Assembly: GCF_010723575.1 (NCBI RefSeq)
Contig: NZ_BLKZ01000001.1
Location: 5,704,001-5,768,000 of the forward strand
Direction: 5' to 3'
DNA: 64,000 nucleotides
Source: Mycobacterium bourgelatii
Lineage (GTDB): Bacteria > Actinomycetota > Actinomycetes > Mycobacteriales > Mycobacteriaceae
In this document: one piece after another, positions 52,560-59,489 of the stretch
How positions within the stretch are numbered: position 1 is the first letter of the stretch
How the letters are laid out: each line of letters opens with the position of its first letter
Program-made: the position numbers and the translations under genes
Notes under the pieces: model-generated
Database searches by the model: none
Told to the model about the DNA's origin: nothing
The model's input: the letters and a program-made list of their open reading frames with translations, nothing else

Positions 52560-53561
52560 TTGAAGGTGGGTATTGGAATTTCGGTCCAGAACCTCAGCAA
52601 ATCATTCGGAGCTACCAACGTCTGGCAGGACGTCACCATGGACATTCCGGCCGGCGAGGTCAGCGGGTTGATCGGCCCGTCCGGGACGGGCAAGTCGGTG
52701 TTTCTGAAGTCGCTGATCGGGCTGCTCAAGCCCGAGCGTGGCTCGATCATCATCGACGGCACCGACCTCACCGAGTGCTCGACGAAGGAAATGTACGAGA
52801 TCCGCCAGATGTTCGGCGTCATGTTCCAGGACGGCGCACTGTTCGGCTCGATGAGCATCTACGAGAACACCGCCTTTCCGCTGCGCGAGCACACCAAGAT
52901 GAGCGAGAGCAAGATCCACGACATCGTCATGGAGAAGCTCGAGATGGTCGGCTTGATCGGCGACGAGCACAAGCTGCCCGGCGAAATCTCCGGCGGGATG
53001 AAAAAGCGTGCCGGCCTTGCCCGTTCGCTGGTGATGGACCCTCAGATCATTCTGTGCGACGAGCCCGACTCCGGTCTGGACCCGGTGCGCACCTCCTACT
53101 TGAGCCAGCTGCTGATCGACATCAACGCCCAAATCGACTGCACCATCCTGATCGTGACGCACAACATCAACATCGCCCGCACCGTGCCAGACAACATCGG
53201 CATGCTGTTCCGTAAGCGCCTGGTCATGTTCGGCCCGCGCGAGATCCTGTTGACCAGTGAGGAGCCGGTGGTTGGGCAGTTCCTCAACGGACGCCGCATC
53301 GGCCCCATCGGCATGTCGGAGGAAAAGGACGAGGCCACGATGGCCGAAGAACAGGCCATGGTCGACGCGGGTCAGCATGCCGGCGGCGTGGAGGATATCG
53401 AGGGCGTCCCGCCACAGATCAATGCGACGCCTGGAATGCCGGAACGCAAGGCCGTCGAGCGCCGGCGGGCCCGGGTTCGGGAGATGATGCATTACCTGCC
53501 GCCAAAGGCCCAGCAAGCGATCTATGACGAATTGGAAGCAAACCACGCCAAAGCCAGCTGA
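52560..53561 (+). CDS. Mkl/MceG-like ABC transporter ATPase
   Basis: A 333-residue ATPase very close to Mkl/MceG, which powers Mce lipid importers. Walker A is GPSGTGKSVFLKS, the signature SGGMKKRAG, Walker B IILCDEPDSGLDP and the switch His IVTHNINIA. The C-terminal regulatory tail GMSEEKDEATMAEEQAMVDA is conserved in Mkl. Start is TTG 52560 or GTG 52566. No mce or yrbE genes are in the window, so this is probably a second copy serving a remote transporter. It follows the Rieske genes by 114 bp. Confidence 0.9.
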   Translation: MKVGIGISVQNLSKSFGATNVWQDVTMDIPAGEVSGLIGPSGTGKSVFLKSLIGLLKPERGSIIIDGTDLTECSTKEMYEIRQMFGVMFQDGALFGSMSIYENTAFPLREHTKMSESKIHDIVMEKLEMVGLIGDEHKLPGEISGGMKKRAGLARSLVMDPQIILCDEPDSGLDPVRTSYLSQLLIDINAQIDCTILIVTHNINIARTVPDNIGMLFRKRLVMFGPREILLTSEEPVVGQFLNGRRIGPIGMSEEKDEATMAEEQAMVDAGQHAGGVEDIEGVPPQINATPGMPERKAVERRRARVREMMHYLPPKAQQAIYDELEANHAKAS

Positions 53562-53572
53562 GCCGCCGCGGC

Positions 53573-53730
53573 GCGGTGAGACTGCAGATTTGGCGGGAAA
53601 GTTCGAGAAGACACCGCCAAAAGCGCAGACTCAACGCCAACGAGCAAGCCCGCCGCGGTGAGACTGCAGATTTGGCGGGAAAGTTCGAGAAGACACCGCC
53701 CAAAGCGCAGACTCAACGCCAGCGAGCGAG
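53573..53730. repeat. Two tandem 82-bp hairpin-forming repeats
   Basis: Copy 1 starts at 53573 and copy 2 at 53655, nearly identical. Each contains GAGACTGCAGATTTGGCGG followed later by CCGCC and GCGCAGACTCAACGC, forming an imperfect stem. It lies between the convergent mkl-like and Pro/Thr-rich genes, so it may act as a terminator. Same arm family as 41168-41228. Confidence 0.75.
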
Positions 53731-53748
53731 CCAGCGAGCCAGCAACTA

Positions 53749-54735
53749 TCAGTACAGGGGCACCCACACCCCGAAGAACCAGTAGCCCCAACCGCCGTAC
53801 TGCCAGTTGAAGACCGGGACAACGGTGAAGGTGTTGTAGTTGAACGGGCCGAAGTCGTTGCGGGCGTAGTTGACGTCACGCGGTGGTCCGCTCCACGGCC
53901 GATTCCACCCGCCAGCCGGTGGCGGACCGTCCCATGAGCCATTCGGCGGCGGACCCTGCCAGTTTGGCGGCGGATGTCCGGGCGGCGGCCCGTCATTCCA
54001 GCCCCACCCTCGAGGCGGCGGCGGGGGCACCCGCGCGGCGATGCTAAAGCCCGCCGGCGTATCGATGGGACCGCCGATCTCCAGACCCGGCAGCACCAAC
54101 GCGACCCGCGGGATGTAGGGCGGGTGCGGTGGCTGAATGCTCGGCGGGTTGAGAACCACCGTGATTCCCGGTTGGGCCGGGGAAGGCGTCGTGCTCGTCG
54201 ACCCGGCGGGCACCGTGGTGCTCTCGCCGCTGGACTGCGTTGTGGTCGCCCCACCCGGCGTGGTGGTCCCACCGGTCGACGAGGTGGTCGTCGTCGCGTC
54301 ACTGGGCGGCGGTGTCGACGAGGGCGTCGACTGCGGCGTGGTCGTGCCGGTCGGTGCAGGAGTGGTACTCGGCGCGGCTGTCGTCGTGGCCGTCGGCGGA
54401 GCCGAGGTGTCGGTGGGCTGCGGGCTTTGCGTCGTCGGCTTGGGCGCCACAGTGGTTTGGGGGACCTGAGTCGGCTGGGGAGCCTCGGTGGGCTGCGGAG
54501 CCCGAGTGGGTTGAGGCGCCTGGGTCGGCTGGGGCGCTTGCGTGGGCTGGGGAGCGCGGGTGGGCTGGGGCTGGGGCGCCTGGCCCCCTCCGGGCGGGGC
54601 GGGAGGCGCCGACGTCGGATCCAGCGGTGGCGGCGGGTACGGCGCCGAGTGGGCCGAACCGGCCTCCACCGTCGCCGCGACAAGGCCGACACTGGCCGCG
54701 ACCGCGGCCGCGCCGACTACACGTTTCACTGACAT
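53749..54735 (-). CDS. Exported Pro/Thr-rich repeat protein
   Basis: A 328-residue protein from ATG 54735. A signal peptide (VVGAAAVAASVGLVAATVEA) precedes about eight APQPT(Q/R/E) repeats, a long Thr/Ser/Pro tract, a short globular part (PGITVVLNPPSIQPPHPPY) and a Gly/Trp/Tyr-rich C-terminus (NWQYGGWGYWFFGVWVPLY). The Thr/Pro tract is a good target for mycobacterial O-mannosylation. Function unknown; the cell wall or surface is likely. The LpqH-like gene is upstream by 49 bp on the same strand. Confidence 0.83.
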   Translation of the reverse strand: MSVKRVVGAAAVAASVGLVAATVEAGSAHSAPYPPPPLDPTSAPPAPPGGGQAPQPQPTRAPQPTQAPQPTQAPQPTRAPQPTEAPQPTQVPQTTVAPKPTTQSPQPTDTSAPPTATTTAAPSTTPAPTGTTTPQSTPSSTPPPSDATTTTSSTGGTTTPGGATTTQSSGESTTVPAGSTSTTPSPAQPGITVVLNPPSIQPPHPPYIPRVALVLPGLEIGGPIDTPAGFSIAARVPPPPPRGWGWNDGPPPGHPPPNWQGPPPNGSWDGPPPAGGWNRPWSGPPRDVNYARNDFGPFNYNTFTVVPVFNWQYGGWGYWFFGVWVPLY

Positions 54736-54784
54736 CGCTGGGTCCCCCTCCTGAAGCTTCTTCCGACGGTCCGATGACAAGCGC

Positions 54785-55261
54785 CTACGGGCAGGTCACT
54801 TGCATTTCAAATGACTTGGTCACCGTCTGCGGTTGGTCCGGGTTGGACATGTCCACGCCGGAGGCGGTGCCCTTGATGGCGTAGCTCTTGTCTTTCTTCA
54901 CGGCCCCGGCGTTGGTCGCTTGATCGGGGGCGGCGTCAGAAAAGCCCAACGCGATGTTGTCGAAGTTGCCGAGTCCGACCGAATGGACGATGGGCGGATC
55001 GGCGTTGCTCACTACTGCACCGATTCCGCTTGATACGTCACCGATTCCGATGTTGACGTTGTCGCCGACCGGAGTGCAGGTCACCGCACCGGCGACGTCC
55101 TGCTTCTTGCCGTCGATGATCAGCACCGGGCCGGCAGGCGCGGCCGGTTGACCGGGCTGTCCGCCCTGGCCCTGATTCGACTTCTTGTCTGAACAACCGA
55201 TGCAGCCCGCAACCACAATCGCCGCGCTGGCCACCCCGACCACGATCACACGCTTCGCCAC
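54785..55261 (-). CDS. LpqH-family (19-kDa antigen-like) lipoprotein
   Basis: A 158-residue lipoprotein. The signal peptide ends in a lipobox VVAGC; a second cysteine (IGC) follows. The mature domain matches LpqH, with VLIIDGKKQDVAGAVTCTP, NVNIGIGDVSSGIGAVV, HSVGLGNFDN and TASGVDMSNPDQP. It is anchored in the inner membrane or exported to the surface, and is a TLR2 ligand in relatives. The short Gly/Gln linker (SNQGQGGQPGQPAAP) replaces the Thr-rich O-glycosylated linker of LpqH. Confidence 0.92.
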   Translation of the reverse strand: MAKRVIVVGVASAAIVVAGCIGCSDKKSNQGQGGQPGQPAAPAGPVLIIDGKKQDVAGAVTCTPVGDNVNIGIGDVSSGIGAVVSNADPPIVHSVGLGNFDNIALGFSDAAPDQATNAGAVKKDKSYAIKGTASGVDMSNPDQPQTVTKSFEMQVTCP

Positions 55262-55411
55262 CGCATCCCCCTTATGCCGTCGGCATTTCTGATTTCACCA
55301 CGCACCGCCGCGGGCGGGATACCCCTCAAGCCAAATTGCGAAACACGTGGGTCTAGTTACGAACTATGTCGCGCTGACGTGGGCAGATCCTGTGCCCGCC
55401 GTTAGAGCGGA

Positions 55412-56293
55412 CTATGTGTCCGCCTCGACGCGGCGGGCGAGGAAGTCCAGCACAGCGTCGGCGAAGATGTCGTTGCGGTCGCCGGCGACCATGTGACCGG
55501 CGCCGCGCACATCGGTGAACTCGACCTGCGGGAAGCGGGCGAGAAATTCGTCGGCGCGCGCCTGACTGACCAGGTCGCTCATCTGCCCTCGAATGAGCAA
55601 CATGGGCACGCCGTTGCCCAAGATCGACTCGACCGCCGCGTGCATCCGGTCCACCTCGGTGACCTCGATTGGCGGGAACTTCGCTGTGCCACTGATGAAT
55701 TGGGGATCCCAGTGCCAGTACCAGCGGTCGCCGCGGCGGCGCAGGTTGGTGGTCAGGCCCTCGAGATCGGTGGGGCGCGGGCGGTGCGGGTTGTATTCGG
55801 CGATGGCGTCGGCGACCTCGTCAAGCGAACCGAAGCCCGATTCCACCCGCTCGGTCATGAAGGCGTGTATGCGGTTGGCGCCGGACTGCTCCATGTTGGG
55901 GACGATGTCGACCAGCACCACGGCGCTGGCGATGTCGGGCGCGATCTCGCCCAACAGCAGCATCGAGGTGAATCCGCCCAGCGAGGCGCCGACCAGCACC
56001 GGCTTTGGCGGCAGACCACGCAGGACCTCGATGACGTCGGCGGCGAAGCTGGATACGCGATAGTCCCCGTCGCTCGCCCAGTCCGATTCGCCGTGCCCCC
56101 GAAAGTCGACGGTGACGGCCTGCCACCCGCGCTTGGCGACCGCCGCGGCGGCGCGACCCCAGGAGCGTCGGGTCTGACCACCGCCATGCAGGAACACCAC
56201 GGCGCGTGCCTGTGGGTCGCCCAAGCGGTCGCAGACGATACGGACGCCACCCACCCCCTGGGTAGAAAACGTTGCAGGCTCGATCGTCATCAA
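55412..56293 (-). CDS. Alpha/beta hydrolase
   Basis: A 293-residue alpha/beta hydrolase. VVFLHGGGQTRRSWG is the oxyanion region, GASLGGFTS the Ser elbow, LIRGQMSDLVSQ the acid region and GAGHMVAGDRND the His. Typical of esterases or lipid hydrolases such as the LipG-like group. It is preceded by two small ORFs on the same strand. Substrate unknown. Confidence 0.9.
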   Translation of the reverse strand: MMTIEPATFSTQGVGGVRIVCDRLGDPQARAVVFLHGGGQTRRSWGRAAAAVAKRGWQAVTVDFRGHGESDWASDGDYRVSSFAADVIEVLRGLPPKPVLVGASLGGFTSMLLLGEIAPDIASAVVLVDIVPNMEQSGANRIHAFMTERVESGFGSLDEVADAIAEYNPHRPRPTDLEGLTTNLRRRGDRWYWHWDPQFISGTAKFPPIEVTEVDRMHAAVESILGNGVPMLLIRGQMSDLVSQARADEFLARFPQVEFTDVRGAGHMVAGDRNDIFADAVLDFLARRVEADT

Positions 56294-56329
56294 GGGCTGA
56301 TCTTAGAGCCCGACCGCTAACGGGACGCG

Positions 56330-56491
56330 CTAGTGGGAACCGTGCTCACCTCGCCAAAGCCGGAAGAATCGCCTGGCGAGCGTCCGTGGGCGGATTTCGG
56401 CGCGGCTTCGGGCGCTATCGATCTTGCTCTTGGTGTGCTTGGCCTCTTCGGCGTAGTCGTTGACCGTTTCGTCGCCTTCTTCGGCGCGCAT
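56330..56491 (-). CDS. Small 53-residue basic/acidic protein
   Basis: Reads MRAEEGDETVNDYAEEAKHT then KSKIDSARSRAEIRPRTLAR to a TAG at 56330. A strong GAAGGGAG site lies about 6 bases before the ATG, which makes translation likely. Acidic then very basic, no Cys, helical. It sits between the repeat ORF at 56511 and the alpha/beta hydrolase, 36 bp before the latter. Too short for most gene finders; function unknown. Confidence 0.6.
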   Translation of the reverse strand: MRAEEGDETVNDYAEEAKHTKSKIDSARSRAEIRPRTLARRFFRLWRGEHGSH

Positions 56492-56510
56492 GTCTGACTC
56501 CCTTCGTCGG

Positions 56511-56660
56511 TTATGCCGGATCGAGACGCTCAGGTGACTCGCCGGGCGTCGGCCGCTCCGGCGGCTCGGCCGGCGTCAGACGCTCGGGCGTTTCCGCGGG
56601 TGTCAGCCGTTCTGGCGTCTCTGCCGGCGTGCCTCGTTGCGGTGTTTGCGGGTCAGTCAC
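56511..56660 (-). CDS. 49-residue Thr-Pro-Glu repeat protein
   Basis: From GTG 56660 it reads MTDPQTPQRG followed by repeats of the type TPAETPERL (two full, two degenerate: TPAEPPERP, TPGESPERL) to DPA and TAA. No ribosome site is clear, so confidence is limited. It is followed after 19 bp by the 53-residue ORF. The repeat is strictly 27 bp in the central part. No family recognised. Confidence 0.5.
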   Translation of the reverse strand: MTDPQTPQRGTPAETPERLTPAETPERLTPAEPPERPTPGESPERLDPA

Positions 56661-56727
56661 GGTTGGTTGCCTACCCACCGAAGCCGCGGATTAAAACCGG
56701 CCGTCGCCACGGGCGTGGTCACGGCGG

Positions 56728-58401
56728 CTATCCGCGCGCGGTACCCACCGACTCGTCCTGCGAGACCGGTGGAATTGTATTACCCGGACCCGCAACAGAT
56801 TTAGCGCCGCTAGCGCCGCGGCCTCTACGCCGACGCACCAAGTCCAGTTGCTCTCCGTCGCGGCCGGGGGCAAGGATCGTGACGAAAACCGATGCCACCG
56901 CAACGATGACGGCCATCACCAGGTAGGAGTTGTTGGTGGCGGCGACGAACGCCTCCTTGCTTCGCTCGGCGAGTTGCAGTCCATCCGGACCGAGTTGATG
57001 GGCGACGGCAAGGGCTTTCGCCAACGAGTCGGACGCCGGACCACGCACCGGTTCGGGCAGGCCGACCAGCGCTCCCGCGACGTGATGGTGGTAGCTGCTG
57101 GCGAGTATCGAACCGGCCAAGGCGATGCCCATCGCGCCGCCGACCTCCCGGGTGGCGTCGTTGACCGCGGACGCGACACCCTGCTTCTGGTCGGGCGCTG
57201 CGGTCATGATCGCCGATGTTGTTGGCGCCGTGCATAATCCGAAACCGGTACTGATCACCAGCAGCGGCCAGCACACCTCGAGATACGACGAGTCGGCCGT
57301 CAGCGTGCGCATGCACAAGAAGCCGGCCGCAACCAGCACCATGCTGGCGAACACCACCGTCCGCAGCCCGAGTTTCGGCAGGTACCACGATGACAGCGCG
57401 GAAAGGCTCAGCAGCGGGATCGCCATGGGACTCAACGCAACTGCCGCGGCAAGCGCCGAGTAGCCGAGCACCTGCTGCAGGTACTGCGTGACGAGAAAGA
57501 ACAACGCGAACGTGGCCAGATAGACCACGGTGATGACCGCGGAGCCGGTGCCAAAGTACGGGTCGCGGAACAGGCGGATGTCCAGTAGCGGATGGCGGCG
57601 GCGAAGCTCGATGACGCCGAAAACCACCGCGAGCACCACTCCCCCGACGAGGCAGGCGAGCACGCGCGGGTCGGCCCAGCCGTGGGCGGGCGCCTCTAGG
57701 ATGCCGAACACGAACACCGCGAGCGCCGCCCCAATTGTTGCGGCGCCGGGCACGTCCAGTCGTGGCGCCGTGCTGTCGCGCGACTCGGCAATCGTCAGGG
57801 TCAGCAACAACAGCACCAATCCGGCGATCGAGAGCGTCCAGAAAATCGACCTCCAGTCGAAGACCTCAATCAGCAAACCGGTGCCGACCAGGCCGAACAC
57901 GCCTCCAGACCCCGCGACCCCGGCCCACACCCCGACCGCCTTCGTGCGCTCGGCGGGCGGGTACGCGGCCGTCAACAACGACAACGTCGCGGGCATGACG
58001 AACGCCGCACCCGCGCCCGCCATCGCTCGGGCGGCAATGATCTGGCTGGGGCTGTCCAGGAGCAGCGGCGCCGCCGAAGCGACCGAGAATATGGCGAGGC
58101 CGACGAGCAGCGCGCTGCGGCGCCCGTATCGGTCGCCGATGGCACCGGCCGGCAACACCAAGCACGCCAGCAGCAGGGTGTAGCTATCGACGATCCAGGT
58201 CAGCTGGGTCTGAGTCGCCGATGTCGCTGCGGCGATGCCGCTCAGCGCCGTATTCAGGGCGACCATCGAGGCGATGACGAGGGCCACCCCGGCGCAAGCA
58301 ATGAACAGAGTCCAGCCTCGGCGCGCCGCGGACCCGTGCGCAAAGGTGTCGGTGGTCGACTGTTCGAAACGCTTGGCAGCCCTGACCGCGATACCGGGCA
58401 T
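56728..58401 (-). CDS. MFS drug exporter, DHA2 (EmrB/QacA-like, 14 helices)
   Basis: A 557-residue major facilitator protein with about 14 membrane helices. GDRYGRRSALLVG is the loop 2-3 motif A and GSGGVFGLVGTGLL the antiporter motif C. LTWIVDSYTLLLACLVLPAG is typical of EmrB/QacA. It exports drugs or lipophilic compounds against protons. The C-terminal tail is cytosolic and Arg/Gly-rich. A CGAGAC-N5-GTCTCG palindrome lies just upstream. Confidence 0.92.
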   Translation of the reverse strand: MPGIAVRAAKRFEQSTTDTFAHGSAARRGWTLFIACAGVALVIASMVALNTALSGIAAATSATQTQLTWIVDSYTLLLACLVLPAGAIGDRYGRRSALLVGLAIFSVASAAPLLLDSPSQIIAARAMAGAGAAFVMPATLSLLTAAYPPAERTKAVGVWAGVAGSGGVFGLVGTGLLIEVFDWRSIFWTLSIAGLVLLLLTLTIAESRDSTAPRLDVPGAATIGAALAVFVFGILEAPAHGWADPRVLACLVGGVVLAVVFGVIELRRRHPLLDIRLFRDPYFGTGSAVITVVYLATFALFFLVTQYLQQVLGYSALAAAVALSPMAIPLLSLSALSSWYLPKLGLRTVVFASMVLVAAGFLCMRTLTADSSYLEVCWPLLVISTGFGLCTAPTTSAIMTAAPDQKQGVASAVNDATREVGGAMGIALAGSILASSYHHHVAGALVGLPEPVRGPASDSLAKALAVAHQLGPDGLQLAERSKEAFVAATNNSYLVMAVIVAVASVFVTILAPGRDGEQLDLVRRRRGRGASGAKSVAGPGNTIPPVSQDESVGTARG

Positions 58402-58434
58402 CGACCCTCCCCTTGGCGCTACCGAGGAACCAAA

Positions 58435-58451
58435 CGAGACTATCGGTCTCG
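58435..58451. promoter_or_regulatory. Inverted repeat CGAGAC-N5-GTCTCG before the MFS exporter
   Basis: Perfect 6-bp arms with a 5-bp spacer, 34 bp before the MFS start; a half-site CGAGAC recurs at 58455-58460. It may be the operator of an unlinked TetR-type regulator. Confidence 0.45.
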
Positions 58452-58535
58452 GAGCGAGACTAACAGTCCTGATACCCGTCAGACTCCGAGGGAAAACGTG
58501 ATCGATCCGCGGGCCGCGAGGCCTTGACGACGACT

Positions 58536-58937
58536 TCAGTTGGCCGGCGCCGGGACCGCCGACATCTGCAGGATCGCGCTAGCCCAGGGCGTGTCGGGCT
58601 CCCGCGAGTCGATGTAGCGCCGCACCCCTTCGTTGCCCAGCATCGCCGATCCGGCCTGCTCCATGTATTGGCGCATTTCGGCGAGGTCGAGCAGGATCAG
58701 TTCGTCCTCTCCGCGCCAGCCGAAGGCGATTTGCAGGACGCGTGCGGACAACCCAAGGGACTCGGCCAGCGCGCTCAACTCGGCATAGTTGGGGAAGTCG
58801 TCCGCGTCCTTCCGACGGGAGTAGGTCGCTTTTGCCAAGTTCAGGGCGGAACCGATTTCACTGTCTGGAACATCGCGGTTCAGCAGCCACTCAAGAACAC
58901 GTGCCAGATCCTTACCAGCACGATTCCGACGTGACAT
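58536..58937 (-). CDS. HTH (XRE-like) DNA-binding protein
   Basis: A 133-residue protein from ATG 58937 (MSRRNRAGKDLARVLEWLLN). The helix-turn-helix is in SEIGSALNLAKATYSRRKDA, followed by a helical half (AELSALAESLGLSARVLQIA). It resembles small actinobacterial XRE/phage-repressor-like regulators. It lies 135 bp upstream of the MFS gene on the same strand, so it may regulate the exporter or itself. Ligand and targets unknown. Confidence 0.72.
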   Translation of the reverse strand: MSRRNRAGKDLARVLEWLLNRDVPDSEIGSALNLAKATYSRRKDADDFPNYAELSALAESLGLSARVLQIAFGWRGEDELILLDLAEMRQYMEQAGSAMLGNEGVRRYIDSREPDTPWASAILQMSAVPAPAN

Positions 58938-59126
58938 TCCACACACAGTAGTTGGCAAGCATCTAACAGTCAATCATGCCGATCTTGATCAACAGAACGC
59001 GTGTTGCGCATCACGGCTTCATTTTAGGAACCAAAGAACTAAAATTCTGACCTGGAGGATTCAAACGGCACGCAGGGACGCATGAAGGAGCCCCGACCCG
59101 AGCGGATCCGGCCACCAGGAGACGCC

Positions 59127-59480
59127 ATGACGCACCCACCACATTCAGCCACTCGGTCGCTCTCGAGCCTGGTGATCAGCGCCGCGACAGCGGCGGCGTT
59201 GGGAGCGGCGACCCTGACGGCAGGTAATGCGCGCGCTGAGGTAACCAATGCTTCCTACGAACTCGGCTACTCGCACGCCGTCGCCGAAGTTCAAGACACC
59301 GCCGCCCATATGCGGGCGGAGGGTTTCGATCTGGCCGACATCGTCATCTCCAGACGCATTCCGGCGTGGTGCGCCAGGGAGGCGGCGGAAGTGCAGGGGC
59401 TGGGATTGGACAGGGCGGACTTCTTCCGCGGCTGCACGGACGGCATGATGACCATGGTCGAAATCGGCGTCGCGTACTGA
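59127..59480 (+). CDS. Small secreted protein with two cysteines
   Basis: A 117-residue protein. The signal peptide ends LGAATLTAGNARA. The mature domain (about 80 residues) is helical, with SYELGYSHAVAEVQDTAAH and two cysteines (AWCAREAAEV, FRGCTDGMM) placed for one disulfide. CAGGAGA precedes ATG 59127. Small mycobacterial exported proteins of this type are usually uncharacterised. It is convergent with the kinase gene. Confidence 0.78.
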   Translation: MTHPPHSATRSLSSLVISAATAAALGAATLTAGNARAEVTNASYELGYSHAVAEVQDTAAHMRAEGFDLADIVISRRIPAWCAREAAEVQGLGLDRADFFRGCTDGMMTMVEIGVAY

Positions 59481-59489
59481 GATTCGCGT

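Noticed and set aside
54480..54620. APQPT repeats as a possible CRISPR
   Set aside because: 15-bp coding repeats in the Pro/Thr-rich protein, no spacers.
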